Below, piece after piece: positions 1-8,532 of a DNA stretch of 64,000 nt. The position numbers and the translations under genes are program-made. Origin of the DNA: Apilactobacillus kunkeei DSM 12361 = ATCC 700308 (lineage in GTDB: Bacteria > Bacillota > Bacilli > Lactobacillales > Lactobacillaceae); the NCBI RefSeq assembly GCF_001281265.1, contig NZ_JXDB01000001.1:24945-88944 (forward strand). Reading direction: 5' to 3'. Within the stretch, counting starts at the first letter, position 1. The number at the start of each line of letters is the position of its first letter. The notes under the pieces are model-generated. The model searched no databases and had not been told where the DNA came from. It worked only from the letters and a program-made list of their open reading frames with translations.

Positions 1-30
1 AAAAAGAACTCATTTTGAGTTCTTTTTTAT
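1..30. terminator. Intrinsic terminator, left copy of a 29-bp repeat
   Basis: Hairpin AAAAAGAACTCA / TGAGTTCTTTTTT, T-rich on both strands, so it can stop transcription in both directions. Bases 1-29 are identical to 1066-1094, so the MarR/acetyltransferase pair lies between two identical terminators. Confidence 0.85.
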
Positions 31-70
31 TTGACAGTTTTAACATTTGTGATATAGTTGCATTTGCAAC
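31..70 (+). promoter_or_regulatory. Promoter and dyad operator of the MarR/GNAT operon
   Basis: TTGACA (31-36), a 16-bp spacer and TATAGT (53-58) form a near-consensus promoter. The dyad GTTGCA-TT-TGCAAC (57-70) overlaps the end of the -10 box and the start site. This is the usual place for an autoregulatory MarR operator. Binding by the adjacent MarR protein is inferred. Confidence 0.75.
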
Positions 71-93
71 AAAAATAAAAGGTGTGATATTTT

Positions 94-543
94 ATGGATT
101 CGTTGAAGAAGATAGGTGTTATCGCTAGGTCGTTGGATTCGATTAGTAATATCGAGTTTAAAGAGTACTCATTATCTAAAGGCCAATATCTTTATTTAGT
201 TCGTATTGGTGAAAATCCAGGAATTATATTGCAAGATTTATGTGAACTCATTTGTGTTGATAAGACAACTGGTAGCAGAGCAGTTAATAACTTGGTAAAA
301 GCTAGTCTTGTTGTCAAGAAGACGGAAAAGACAAACAAGAAAAATCAACTTCTATACTTAACTACAAAAGGTGAAGAGCTTTATAAAGTAGTGGCGAGAG
401 AAAATGAATATTCCAACAATGTTGCTCTAAAAGGTTTTACGGAAGAAGAAAAAACAATATTTAATAGACTGCTAGATAAGGCTAAAGACAATATTTATAA
501 GGATTGGCAAGAAGTTAAAAATGGTGGAAAAAGAAAATATTAG
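94..543 (+). CDS. MarR-family transcriptional regulator
   Basis: A 149-residue protein of normal MarR length. The centre holds the winged-helix DNA-binding region: a recognition helix with DKTTGSRAVNNLVKA around residues 61-75, then the beta-wing with KTNKKNQLLYLTTKG. Helices at both ends would form the dimer interface. It is first in a two-gene operon with an acetyltransferase whose ribosome binding site overlaps the stop of this gene. A promoter and dyad operator lie directly upstream, which suggests autorepression. The ligand is unknown. A second, unrelated-in-sequence MarR/GNAT pair sits at 14.5-15.4 kb. Confidence 0.9.
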   Translation: MDSLKKIGVIARSLDSISNIEFKEYSLSKGQYLYLVRIGENPGIILQDLCELICVDKTTGSRAVNNLVKASLVVKKTEKTNKKNQLLYLTTKGEELYKVVARENEYSNNVALKGFTEEEKTIFNRLLDKAKDNIYKDWQEVKNGGKRKY

Positions 544-553
544 GAGTAATTAT

Positions 554-1066
554 ATGATTGATTTAAAAAGAATAAAAATTTCTGACGTGTTAGAACTACA
601 AAAAATAAGCATTGAAACTTTTAATGATACTTTTGGCGAATATAATAGTTTAGAAGACTTAAATGAAATGTTTGAGAATAATTATAATTCTGAACAATTA
701 AAATCTGAAATAAATAATCAAAGTACGGATTTTGAATTTATCTATGTAGATGGACAAATAGCAGGGTACCTCAAAATAAATTGGGGATCGGCTCAATCTG
801 AAGATATGGGTAATTCATTTCTTGAAGTAGAAAGAATCTACATAAGAAAAGCATTCAAACGACAAGGATTAGGAACTAAATTAATGGATTATGCCATTGA
901 AAAAGCTAAAAAGCTAGGTAGACAATACATTTGGTTAGGTGTTTGGGAAAATAATTCTAATGCGATTGGTTTTTATCAATCCAAGAAATTTATTCCTTTC
1001 TCAGATCATATTTTCATGGTCGGTGAGGATAAACAAAGAGATATATTGATGAAAAAGAAGATATAA
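554..1066 (+). CDS. paiA: PaiA-like GNAT N-acetyltransferase (polyamine type)
   Basis: A 170-residue single-domain GNAT acetyltransferase. The N-terminus with SIETFNDTFGE, then RIYIRKAFKRQGLGTKLM (acetyl-CoA loop RxxGxG) and YIWLGVWENNSNAIGFY, closely match Bacillus subtilis PaiA as I remember it. PaiA acetylates spermidine and spermine. The start at 554 is preferred because AGGAG lies 7 bases upstream. An upstream in-frame ATG at 521 lies inside marR and has no ribosome site. It is translationally linked to marR, so the regulator probably controls a detoxifying acetylation. The polyamine substrate is inferred from family resemblance. Confidence 0.8.
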   Translation: MIDLKRIKISDVLELQKISIETFNDTFGEYNSLEDLNEMFENNYNSEQLKSEINNQSTDFEFIYVDGQIAGYLKINWGSAQSEDMGNSFLEVERIYIRKAFKRQGLGTKLMDYAIEKAKKLGRQYIWLGVWENNSNAIGFYQSKKFIPFSDHIFMVGEDKQRDILMKKKI

Positions 1067-1094
1067 AAAAGAACTCATTTTGAGTTCTTTTTTA
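1066..1094. terminator. Bidirectional terminator, right copy of the 29-bp repeat
   Basis: Same hairpin as at 1-29. It serves the acetyltransferase on the plus strand and the small membrane-protein gene on the minus strand, whose stop codon lies in its T-run. Confidence 0.85.
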
Positions 1095-1412
1095 GTTATA
1101 TAAACTATATACGCTTAATAGGACTGAAATGATTAAATTAATCAAGATGATGGTAAAACCAAGTGTCCCGTTTACAACTAGAATAATTCCTAAAATGAAA
1201 ACAATGATTCCAATCACAGCGTTGATTAACCAATCCTTTTTCCAGAAAAATAGCACGATTTCAATCAGGGTTAAAATGGTAATTAACCATAATACTGTTA
1301 GTGAAAAGTCAGTCACGTACAAGTCTGAAATATCTTTGATGGTGATAATTAGCATGTAGACGGTCATCAAAAGACTGATGGCAGCTAGCACACCTTTTGT
1401 AGTTTTTTGCAT
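1092..1412 (-). CDS. Small four-helix membrane protein, unknown function
   Basis: 106 residues, almost all hydrophobic, with about four transmembrane segments (roughly residues 7-27, 35-55, 60-82 and 85-104). There are no charged catalytic motifs. AGGAG lies upstream of the ATG. The stop falls inside the bidirectional terminator. I do not recognise a named family. Confidence 0.75.
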   Translation of the reverse strand: MQKTTKGVLAAISLLMTVYMLIITIKDISDLYVTDFSLTVLWLITILTLIEIVLFFWKKDWLINAVIGIIVFILGIILVVNGTLGFTIILINLIISVLLSVYSLYN

Positions 1413-1470
1413 TTGTATTCAACTCCTGCCTTTATTTTAAAGGTCGAAGGGATGCTTGTAAAACTAAAAT

Positions 1471-1500
1471 AAAAAAGAGCTCTATGCGAGCTCTTTTTTA
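1471..1500 (-). terminator. Terminator of aspA
   Basis: Stem AAAAAAGAGCTC / GAGCTCTTTTTT immediately after the aspA stop codon on the minus strand. The A- and T-runs are symmetrical, so it may act both ways. Confidence 0.85.
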
Positions 1501-2868
1501 TTAGCTTTCACCGTTAACAAGATATTCTGGTGAGAATAGTTGTTTAACTTTTTCAGGAGATAAAATATGGTTTTGGATTAATAGGTTTGGAACAGTTTCG
1601 TGTTTCTTGGTGGCTGTCTTGATAATTTCGGTGGTCTTGTTGTAACCCAAGATAGGAGATAGAACTGTGGCGGTTACAGCTGATTTACGAACGTCATCTA
1701 GACATTGTTTAACATTGACGTCGATACCGTCTAGGCAGTGGTCTACTAATGTCTCGATTGCGCGTGCTAAGTGAACTTCGGCGGTTAGGATTCTCTTGAA
1801 CATGATTGGTTCAAAGGCATTTAGTTCCAATTGACCGGCTTCTGAAGCGGCAGTGACTGTGGCGTCAAAACCGATTACTTCAAAGGCGACCTGGTTCACG
1901 ACTTCTGGGATAACAGGGTTAATCTTGTTAGGCATGATGGATGAACCGGCTTGGCGTTTTGGTAGAATTAATTCATTCAAACCCGATTGAGGGCCGCTAC
2001 CAAGTAGACGTAAGTCGTTACTGAACTTGGATAAGTCAACGGCCAATGTTTTTAAACTAGAGGAGAATGCGACGAAGTGATCTGTGTTTTGAACAGCGTC
2101 GATTAAATCTTCATCCTGTTTTAGGTCGAGACCGGTAATCTTGTTGATTTCATCAACAATGTGATCACGGTAGTACTTAGTGGTGTTGGTTCCAGTACCG
2201 ATGGCAGTTCCACCCATGCTGACAGTCTTTAGTTCGTTTTCAGCGCTGTTGATTCGTTTTAAATCACGACGGAATAATGAAGCGTAAGCATGGAATGTCT
2301 TGCCGTAGGTAGTAGGAACGGCATCTTGAAGCTGGGTTCGACCTAGTTTAATAGTGAACTGGAATTTCTTTGATAGTTCATCTAGGATTTCGATTAGTCG
2401 ATTAATTTCGCTGGTTAACTTTGGTAAACGTTTAATCATTGCTAGTTTACCAGCGGTTGGGTAGGTATCATTAGTAGATTGTGCCTGGTTAACATCATCG
2501 TTTGGATGAATGAAGACATCAGGGTGTAATTTCATTGCGACATTGGCAATTACTTCATTTACGTTCATATTTGTGGAAGTTCCGGCACCACCTTGGATGG
2601 CTGGAGTGATAAAACTCTCTGGTGATGGGTGCTCAAGCAAGTAGTCACAAGCATCTACAACTGTGTTATATTTTATAACATCTGTCGCTTTGGCACCATA
2701 ATTTGCGGTAATTGAAGCTTTTTTGATTTGAATGTAGCTTTCAATCAAAAGCGGGTCAACTTTCTCTTTTGTAATCGGGAAATTCCTTGCGGCTCTAAGG
2801 GAATGAATTCCATATAAAGCATCATCAGGAACTTCTAGTTTACCAACACAATCTTTTTCGATACGCAT
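1501..2868 (-). CDS. aspA: Aspartate ammonia-lyase (aspartase)
   Basis: 455 residues of the fumarase/aspartase superfamily. It reversibly deaminates L-aspartate to fumarate and ammonia in the cytoplasm as a homotetramer. The superfamily signature GSSIMPNKIN is at 308-317 and carries the catalytic-serine loop. The following PEVVNQVAFEVIG and AASEAGQLELNAFEPIM match aspartases, where fumarase C would read NPTQCEA. GGAGGAGTSTNMNVNE (about 92-106) is another active-site stretch. AGGAG precedes the ATG. It is monocistronic, with its own consensus promoter and terminator. Confidence 0.92.
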   Translation of the reverse strand: MRIEKDCVGKLEVPDDALYGIHSLRAARNFPITKEKVDPLLIESYIQIKKASITANYGAKATDVIKYNTVVDACDYLLEHPSPESFITPAIQGGAGTSTNMNVNEVIANVAMKLHPDVFIHPNDDVNQAQSTNDTYPTAGKLAMIKRLPKLTSEINRLIEILDELSKKFQFTIKLGRTQLQDAVPTTYGKTFHAYASLFRRDLKRINSAENELKTVSMGGTAIGTGTNTTKYYRDHIVDEINKITGLDLKQDEDLIDAVQNTDHFVAFSSSLKTLAVDLSKFSNDLRLLGSGPQSGLNELILPKRQAGSSIMPNKINPVIPEVVNQVAFEVIGFDATVTAASEAGQLELNAFEPIMFKRILTAEVHLARAIETLVDHCLDGIDVNVKQCLDDVRKSAVTATVLSPILGYNKTTEIIKTATKKHETVPNLLIQNHILSPEKVKQLFSPEYLVNGES

Positions 2869-2911
2869 AAAAACATCTCCTAAATAGTTATATGTTATAA
2901 AATGTTACATT

Positions 2912-2939
2912 AAGTATAAACTAAATATTTAATTAGTCA
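2912..2939 (-). promoter_or_regulatory. aspA promoter
   Basis: On the minus strand TTGACT (2939-2934), a 16-bp spacer and TATACT (2917-2912), about 45 bases before the aspA start. Confidence 0.75.
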
Positions 2940-2969
2940 AATGAAACATATAAGATTGTTTCACATGAA

Positions 2970-3001
2970 ATAAAACGCCCCTAGAAAAGCTCTAGGGACG
3001 T
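2970..3001 (-). terminator. Terminator after sufB
   Basis: Stem CGTCCCTAGA / TCTAGGGGCG followed by a T-rich run on the minus strand, directly after the sufB stop. It is the only clear terminator seen downstream of nrdD, so it closes the nrdDG-suf unit. Confidence 0.85.
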
Positions 3002-3006
3002 TAGTT

Positions 3007-4416
3007 TTAACCAACGGAATCTTCCATTTGGTAATCAATTAATTTATTTAATTCCATTGCGTATTCCATTGGAAGTTGATTTGAGAAGGGTTCAATGAAT
3101 CCCATGATAATCATCTTAGTTGCCTGAGCTTCGGATAAGCCGCGGCTCATTAAGTAGTATAGGTCAGTTTCTGAAATCTTTGAAACCTTGGCTTCGTGTT
3201 CGATTTCGGAATCACCATTGTAAATATCATTGTGCGGAATGGTGTCACTCATTGAATCATCATCCATGATGATCGTGTCACATTCGATATGTGATTTGGA
3301 GTAGTGAGCATCTTCAATCATGCGAATTGTTCCACGGTAGTTACAAGTTCCACCGTCTTTACAGATTGATTTTGATACCACGTTGGATGAGGTGTGAGGA
3401 GCATGGTGCCTCATGATGCATCCGGTATCTTGGTAAATATCACCGCTTGCAAATGCGATTGATAGCATTGTTCCGTTGGCGTAGGGGCCATTCAAATCGA
3501 TACTTGGGTACTTCATTGTGACCTTGGATCCAAGGTTTCCGTCTACCCATTCCATTGTCGCATTTTCATCTGCGGAAGCACGCTTGGTTTCTAGACTGTA
3601 AACATTGTCTGACCAATTCTGAATGGTGGTGTAACGACAAAAGGCGTTCTTCTTCACGAAGACTTCGACGTCGGCTGCATGCAAACTATCTTCTGAATAG
3701 TTAGGTGCGGTACAACCTTCGACGTAGTTTACACTGGCATCTTCATCAACGATGATTAAAGTCCTTTCGAATTGACCGGTTCTACCGGCGTTGATTCTAA
3801 AGAATGCCTGGATTGGAATCTTGGCATGGACACCCTTTGGAACGTACAAGAAGACACCACCAGACCAAACCGCTGTGTTTAGTGCAGCGAATTTGTTCAT
3901 TTGAGGCGTAACTAGTTTACCGAAATATTCCTTCACTAAATCAGGGTGTTCTTTTAATGCCGTATCAGTATCTGAAAAGATGATTCCCATGTCGGCGAAT
4001 TCTTTTTTGATGTTGGCATAGACAGCTTCTGATTCGTATTGAGCTTCGGCACCCGCTAGATATTTACGTTCTGCTTCGGGAACCCCAATTTTTTCAAAGG
4101 TATTCTTAATATTTTCTGGAACATCGTCCCAACTACGTGATACTGAATCGGTCGCTCTTTGGAAATATCTTATTTTGCTTAAGTCGAGATCAGATAGGTC
4201 GGGACCAAATTCAGGCATGGGTAGTTTTTGGAAGATTTTAAAAGCATTCAAACGAATATCTAACATCCATTCTGGTTCATGTTTTTGTGCTGAGATTTCG
4301 CGGACGATATCTTCAGTTAAGCCATCACCGGTTGAAAAGACGGGTTTGACGTCGTCTTTAAAGCCGTATTGATAATCATCATTTAAGTGTTGGATTGATT
4401 TATCGATTGATATCAT
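3007..4416 (-). CDS. sufB: Fe-S scaffold subunit SufB
   Basis: 469 residues, the usual SufB length. SufB forms the SufBC2D scaffold on which clusters are assembled from persulfide sulfur delivered by SufS/SufU. Family stretches include YQYGFKDDVKPVFSTGDGL near the N-terminus, SGGVFLYVPKGV mid-protein, and the C-terminal HEAKVSKISETDLYYLMSRG. It is the last gene of the operon and its start overlaps the sufU stop by 17 bp. Oddly, GGAG directly abuts the ATG with no spacer, so initiation probably depends on ribosomes finishing sufU. Confidence 0.95.
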   Translation of the reverse strand: MISIDKSIQHLNDDYQYGFKDDVKPVFSTGDGLTEDIVREISAQKHEPEWMLDIRLNAFKIFQKLPMPEFGPDLSDLDLSKIRYFQRATDSVSRSWDDVPENIKNTFEKIGVPEAERKYLAGAEAQYESEAVYANIKKEFADMGIIFSDTDTALKEHPDLVKEYFGKLVTPQMNKFAALNTAVWSGGVFLYVPKGVHAKIPIQAFFRINAGRTGQFERTLIIVDEDASVNYVEGCTAPNYSEDSLHAADVEVFVKKNAFCRYTTIQNWSDNVYSLETKRASADENATMEWVDGNLGSKVTMKYPSIDLNGPYANGTMLSIAFASGDIYQDTGCIMRHHAPHTSSNVVSKSICKDGGTCNYRGTIRMIEDAHYSKSHIECDTIIMDDDSMSDTIPHNDIYNGDSEIEHEAKVSKISETDLYYLMSRGLSEAQATKMIIMGFIEPFSNQLPMEYAMELNKLIDYQMEDSVG

Positions 4417-4822
4417 CTCCGTTAATTAATTGATAAATTGCTTTGAATGGAAGCATGGCACATTTAATTCTGATGGGTAAGTGCACGACGGATTTAAAAG
4501 CGACTAAATCACCTAACAGTTCTTCGTTGTAATGCTCGTGTGTCATCATTTTGGACATGTTTAAAACGAGTTCATTGATTTGATCAGCGGATTTATCTTG
4601 AATTGCTTCTAGCATCATCTGAGTGGCACCCTTACAGATAATGCAGCCGTCGCATGATACTTGTAGGTTCTCTATGTTGGGGTTCTTTTCATCAGCTGCC
4701 ATCGAAATATTATCACCACATGTGGGATTAGTTAGATGGACGTCTGAATCAAACTGATTATTGTTAGGGCACTCACTAGCTTTTTGCATGATGATGCGTT
4801 GATAAATGTTACTTAGATCCAT
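4400..4822 (-). CDS. sufU: SufU sulfur-transfer / scaffold protein
   Basis: 140 residues, IscU-like fold. In Firmicutes SufU is a zinc protein that accepts persulfide sulfur from SufS and passes it to SufBCD. The ligands are visible: C35 and D37 in NPTCGD, C60 in the following loop, and C121 in RIKCAML. C57 and C63 are additional cysteines around the second ligand; I recall the loop in most SufU proteins as GCTIS. AAGGA lies 8 bases before the start. Overlaps sufS upstream and sufB downstream. Confidence 0.93.
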   Translation of the reverse strand: MDLSNIYQRIIMQKASECPNNNQFDSDVHLTNPTCGDNISMAADEKNPNIENLQVSCDGCIICKGATQMMLEAIQDKSADQINELVLNMSKMMTHEHYNEELLGDLVAFKSVVHLPIRIKCAMLPFKAIYQLINGDDINR

Positions 4823-6023
4823 TGAAAAATTCCTTCATTTCGTTAATACAGTCGACTAGTCGATTGCATTCTTCAATCGTGTTGTAAATGTAGAGACTAG
4901 CGCGTAAAGTCGCGTTGACTCCCAGCTTGTGGGTTAGTGGTTCGGCACAGTGTTGACCAGCTCTAACGTCGATATTCTTAGAGTCCAGGAAGGTTGCAGC
5001 GTCGTGTGGGTGAATATTGTCGACGTTAAAAGAGACGATTCCAGTTTGACGCTTAGTTGGTCCATATACTGAAACGCCGTCTAAAACATTAAGTTGGTCA
5101 TATAGGTATTGACCTAGTTTCTCACATTGTTTCTGAACGTTAGTCATTTTAAGTTCTTTTAGATAAGAAATTGCAGCGTCTAAACCGATGACTCCCTCGA
5201 TGTTGGGAGTGCCGGCTTCTAGACGGTATGGAATATCTTTGACCTTGTGGTCGGTAGTTGAGACTGATTCAATCATCTCGCCGCCGACGCGGGGGATATC
5301 CATGTTTTCTAGTAAATCTTGTTTACCGTATAAAACACCGATGCCGGTTGGTGCCATCATCTTGTGTCCGGAAAAGGCTAACCAGTCAATTGGTGTTTTT
5401 TGCACATCGATTGGTAATTCGGGAGCAGCTTGCGCACCGTCGACTAGAATGTCAGCACCGTGTTCATGAGCCAATGTCGTTAGTTGATCAATGGGATTGA
5501 TGTTTCCTAAGACGTTGGAGACGGCGGTGACTGCCACTAGTTTGGTTTTGTCTGAAATGATTTGGCTAGCGGCATTTAAGTCGAGGTTAGCATCTTCATT
5601 TAGCGGAATGAATTTTAAAGTTGCGCCGTTATTTTTCGCAATCTTTTGCCAAGGAAGGAGGTTACTGTGGTGTTCTGCGATTGAAACCACAATCTCGTCA
5701 CCTGCTTTGATGTGCTTTGCATAATATCCGTTAGCGATTAAGTTGATGCTATCGGTGGTACCAGCAGAAAAGACGATTTCTTTTGCGCTGCCGGCATTAA
5801 TGAATGAGGCAATGTTTTTTCTGGATTGTTCAAACATTTCAGTCGTTTCCCCGGCATGAGTGTAGACGCTTCGGTGCACGTTGAAATTGTGATGAGTGTA
5901 AAAGTTGCTGATTGCGTCAATGACGTACTTTGGCTTTTGAGTCGTTGCAGCGTTGTCAAAATAAATCATATCTGAGTGCTCTTTGAAGATGGGAAAGTGA
6001 TGACGAATGTTTAGACTATCCAT
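4809..6023 (-). CDS. sufS: Cysteine desulfurase SufS
   Basis: 404 residues, class V aminotransferase fold, group II cysteine desulfurase. It takes sulfur from L-cysteine as an enzyme persulfide. K221 in FSGHKMMAPTG is the PLP-binding lysine, H118/H119 lie in the AEHHSN PLP motif, and C359 in RAGQHCAEP is the persulfide cysteine. GAGGAG precedes the ATG. It overlaps sufD by 8 bp and sufU by 14 bp, as expected for a coupled operon. Confidence 0.96.
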   Translation of the reverse strand: MDSLNIRHHFPIFKEHSDMIYFDNAATTQKPKYVIDAISNFYTHHNFNVHRSVYTHAGETTEMFEQSRKNIASFINAGSAKEIVFSAGTTDSINLIANGYYAKHIKAGDEIVVSIAEHHSNLLPWQKIAKNNGATLKFIPLNEDANLDLNAASQIISDKTKLVAVTAVSNVLGNINPIDQLTTLAHEHGADILVDGAQAAPELPIDVQKTPIDWLAFSGHKMMAPTGIGVLYGKQDLLENMDIPRVGGEMIESVSTTDHKVKDIPYRLEAGTPNIEGVIGLDAAISYLKELKMTNVQKQCEKLGQYLYDQLNVLDGVSVYGPTKRQTGIVSFNVDNIHPHDAATFLDSKNIDVRAGQHCAEPLTHKLGVNATLRASLYIYNTIEECNRLVDCINEMKEFFNGSK

Positions 6024-7173
6024 GAATACGCTCCTCTAGGTTATTTAATAGGTGTTCTTGAACTGATTTATCGGGGAATTTCTCAATTAAAGGTGTCAAG
6101 AATCCGCGGGTTAATAGGAAACGAGCGGTTTTGGCGTCAATTCCCCTTGTTTTTAAATAGTATAGCTGTTCGGGGTTAACTTTACCAACACTCGCAGCGT
6201 GACCGGCAACCACATCGTGATTGTCAATCAAAAGAATTGGGTCAATTTTCCCCTTACTTTCGGGACTTAAAGTTAATAGTCTACTGATTTGATCTGAATC
6301 AGAATCGCTAGCTTCCAGCTTAATTTGACCGGTAGTATCGTAGACAGTCTTGGATTTATCGGCGACGATACCACGTTGTGATATTAAGCCACTCGTATTG
6401 GGACTTTTATTGATAATTTTGGTTTGAACTACTTGGTTTTGGTTTTGATCGGATAGACTCACTAGGTTAATTCTAGCGGAACTGCCCATACCATCGAGGT
6501 CAATATTGCTGTAGTAGCGACTGTCACCATGATTAAATAGACCGACGTAAGTCTTTAAGTTGGCGTTTTGTGCTAAGTAAGCATTTAAAACGCGGTGAGA
6601 TTTTTCGCTATTAGTCATTGCAGCGTCATAGAAGGAGACGTTGGCGTGATCGCCTAGTAATACTTCAATCATTAGGCGGTCGTTTTTAGGTTGTTGTTTT
6701 GAATCCTTGTAGGTAAATGAAACTTCACTTCCTGAAGCAGCGATAATTAGGAGGTGTTTTTCCTGCATGTTGTGATCGACTAAGTCGGAGATGTCGATTG
6801 ATTCATCAACGCAGACATCTTTAGGGATGAAAACAAACCCACCACTTTGTAGATACGCAAGATGGTTCGCATTTAATGCGTTATCACGCCAATAAATTGC
6901 TTTTTCCATCAGGTTTTCTTGGATTAGTTCTGGAAACTCGTTTGCAGCGGCGAATAAGTCCATCATGATAATTCCTAAATCTTGTAAGTTTTTAGGTGCT
7001 AAGTTTTGCGTATCTATTGAACGGGGGTTAAGTTCTGGGGATTCAAAGTGAAACTTGCGAAGTGGTGCGGGGACCCTCATCGTATTCTTCATGTCGTTTG
7101 CGACAATGCGTTTAACGGTTAACCATTGTGGTTCGTTATGAGATAGGGCAAATTCTTGAACTGACATACTCAT
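6016..7173 (-). CDS. sufD: Fe-S scaffold subunit SufD
   Basis: 385 residues, a SufB paralogue that pairs with SufB and two SufC ATPases. The C-terminal half carries the beta-helix family region with LLIDNHDVVAGHAASVG and LYYLKTRGIDAKTARFLLTRGF, characteristic of SufD. The start at 7173 has GGTGG about 9 bases upstream. Its start abuts the sufC stop. It shows no degradation. Confidence 0.94.
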   Translation of the reverse strand: MSMSVQEFALSHNEPQWLTVKRIVANDMKNTMRVPAPLRKFHFESPELNPRSIDTQNLAPKNLQDLGIIMMDLFAAANEFPELIQENLMEKAIYWRDNALNANHLAYLQSGGFVFIPKDVCVDESIDISDLVDHNMQEKHLLIIAASGSEVSFTYKDSKQQPKNDRLMIEVLLGDHANVSFYDAAMTNSEKSHRVLNAYLAQNANLKTYVGLFNHGDSRYYSNIDLDGMGSSARINLVSLSDQNQNQVVQTKIINKSPNTSGLISQRGIVADKSKTVYDTTGQIKLEASDSDSDQISRLLTLSPESKGKIDPILLIDNHDVVAGHAASVGKVNPEQLYYLKTRGIDAKTARFLLTRGFLTPLIEKFPDKSVQEHLLNNLEERIHG

Positions 7174-7940
7174 TATTCATCCACCAGCTTTACGTCGATG
7201 CCTAATTGATCACGCAATTGGGCGTAACCGTTTTGTTCTAGTTGTTCAGCTAGGTGATAGTCACCGCTGGTAACTACGCGACCACCCATCATAACGTGAA
7301 CGACATCTGGTTTAACGTAACGTAAGATACGGTTATAGTGGGTGATGATAAGTGAAGAGAAGTGATTGTCTCGCATGTGATTGATTCCCTTTGAAACAAC
7401 TTTTAAGGCGTCGATATCTAGCCCAGAATCGATTTCATCTAGGATTGCTAGGTTGGGTTGAATCATCATCATTTGCAGGATTTCGTTTCGCTTCTTTTCA
7501 CCACCGGAGAAACCTTCGTTAAGGTATCTATCGGTGTATGATTCGTCGATATCCAAGAAGTTCATGACGTAGTCTAGGCGCTTCATGAAGTCTAAAACAG
7601 ATACTGGTTTGTCAGCCACCGCATTCATTGCGGCATGAATGAAGTCGACATTTTTAATCCCGCTGATTTCGGTAGGGTATTGCATACCAATGAAGAGACC
7701 CAAACGGGCACGTTCATCGGTTGCCATGTTGTTTAATTCTTTGCCATCAAATGAAATGGTTCCCTCAGTAATTGAATACTTGGGAGAACCCATGATGGTT
7801 TGAGAAAGAGTCGACTTACCGGTTCCGTTGGGGCCCATGATGACATGGACTTCACCGTCGGGGATGGTTAAGTTTAGTCCCTTGATGACTTCTTCATCGG
7901 TTTCGTTGATTTTAACGTGTAGGTTTTCAATTTTTAACAC
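7173..7940 (-). CDS. sufC: SufC ATPase of the SufBCD complex
   Basis: 255 residues, ABC-type ATPase without membrane partners. It powers the conformational change of SufB-SufD. Walker A GPNGTGKST is near residue 37, the signature FSGGEKKRNEI mid-protein, and Walker B NLAILDEIDSGLD after it. The start is GTG at 7940, set by AGGAGG 6 bases upstream; that site overlaps the nrdG stop codon. The nrdG-sufC gap is only 10 bases with no terminator, so sufC is read from the nrdD promoter. Confidence 0.95.
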   Translation of the reverse strand: MLKIENLHVKINETDEEVIKGLNLTIPDGEVHVIMGPNGTGKSTLSQTIMGSPKYSITEGTISFDGKELNNMATDERARLGLFIGMQYPTEISGIKNVDFIHAAMNAVADKPVSVLDFMKRLDYVMNFLDIDESYTDRYLNEGFSGGEKKRNEILQMMMIQPNLAILDEIDSGLDIDALKVVSKGINHMRDNHFSSLIITHYNRILRYVKPDVVHVMMGGRVVTSGDYHLAEQLEQNGYAQLRDQLGIDVKLVDE

Positions 7941-7950
7941 AATAATCCTC

Positions 7951-8532
7951 CTAGTGAACTAACTTGTCCCAAAGTACGACCTTCTTTTCTTCAAGGGACT
8001 TTGGAACATTGATAATTCTTTGGTTAGCACTACCGCGGAATTGAAGAGTTAAATCTTTTTGGTCTTCCATGAAACGACCATCAACTAGGATGTCAATCAT
8101 TGAAAGTAGTTTTAATTTGTCATATGAATCTTTTAGTAGTTCATCGAATGTGTAACCTGACCATGACCAGATGTCCTTGGTGTGGCCGAATTCTTCTCTA
8201 ACTCTTTTGCATAAACGAAGGCAAACTTGAGTATTCAAGAATGGTTCTCCACCCAATAGGGTAAGACCTTGAACGTAATCTTTTTTCATATCTTCGATGA
8301 TTTGGTCCTCTAAATCTTGTGAGTAAGGTTGTCCGTAATGGAAGTTTTGTGAGGCGACATTATAACAGCCGGGGCATAAGAACTTGCAACCAGAAACATA
8401 GATACTGCAACGGATTCCCTCACCATCAACGAAGTTAAATGGCTTATAGTCAGCAATATATTGTTGGCTTAAGTCTTTTGCAAGCCATTCCTTAGGCTTT
8501 GGATTGTTTGGCTGTCTCTTCATGTGCGACAC
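7951..8532 (-). CDS. nrdG: Anaerobic ribonucleotide reductase activase NrdG
   Basis: About 193 residues, radical-SAM enzyme that installs the glycyl radical on NrdD. The cluster motif CKFLCPGC (CxxxCxxC) binds a [4Fe-4S] cluster and is followed by a GGEPF stretch that binds SAM. It therefore needs the product of the suf genes encoded directly downstream. GTG at 8532 has AAGGA 10 bases upstream; ATG at 8523 is an alternative. It overlaps the end of nrdD by about 40 bp. Confidence 0.95.
   Translation of the reverse strand: MSHMKRQPNNPKPKEWLAKDLSQQYIADYKPFNFVDGEGIRCSIYVSGCKFLCPGCYNVASQNFHYGQPYSQDLEDQIIEDMKKDYVQGLTLLGGEPFLNTQVCLRLCKRVREEFGHTKDIWSWSGYTFDELLKDSYDKLKLLSMIDILVDGRFMEDQKDLTLQFRGSANQRIINVPKSLEEKKVVLWDKLVH

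Noticed and set aside
1501..2868. Fumarase C instead of aspartase
   Set aside because: The segment after GSSIMPNKIN reads PEVVNQV, as in aspartases, not the TQCEAM of fumarases.
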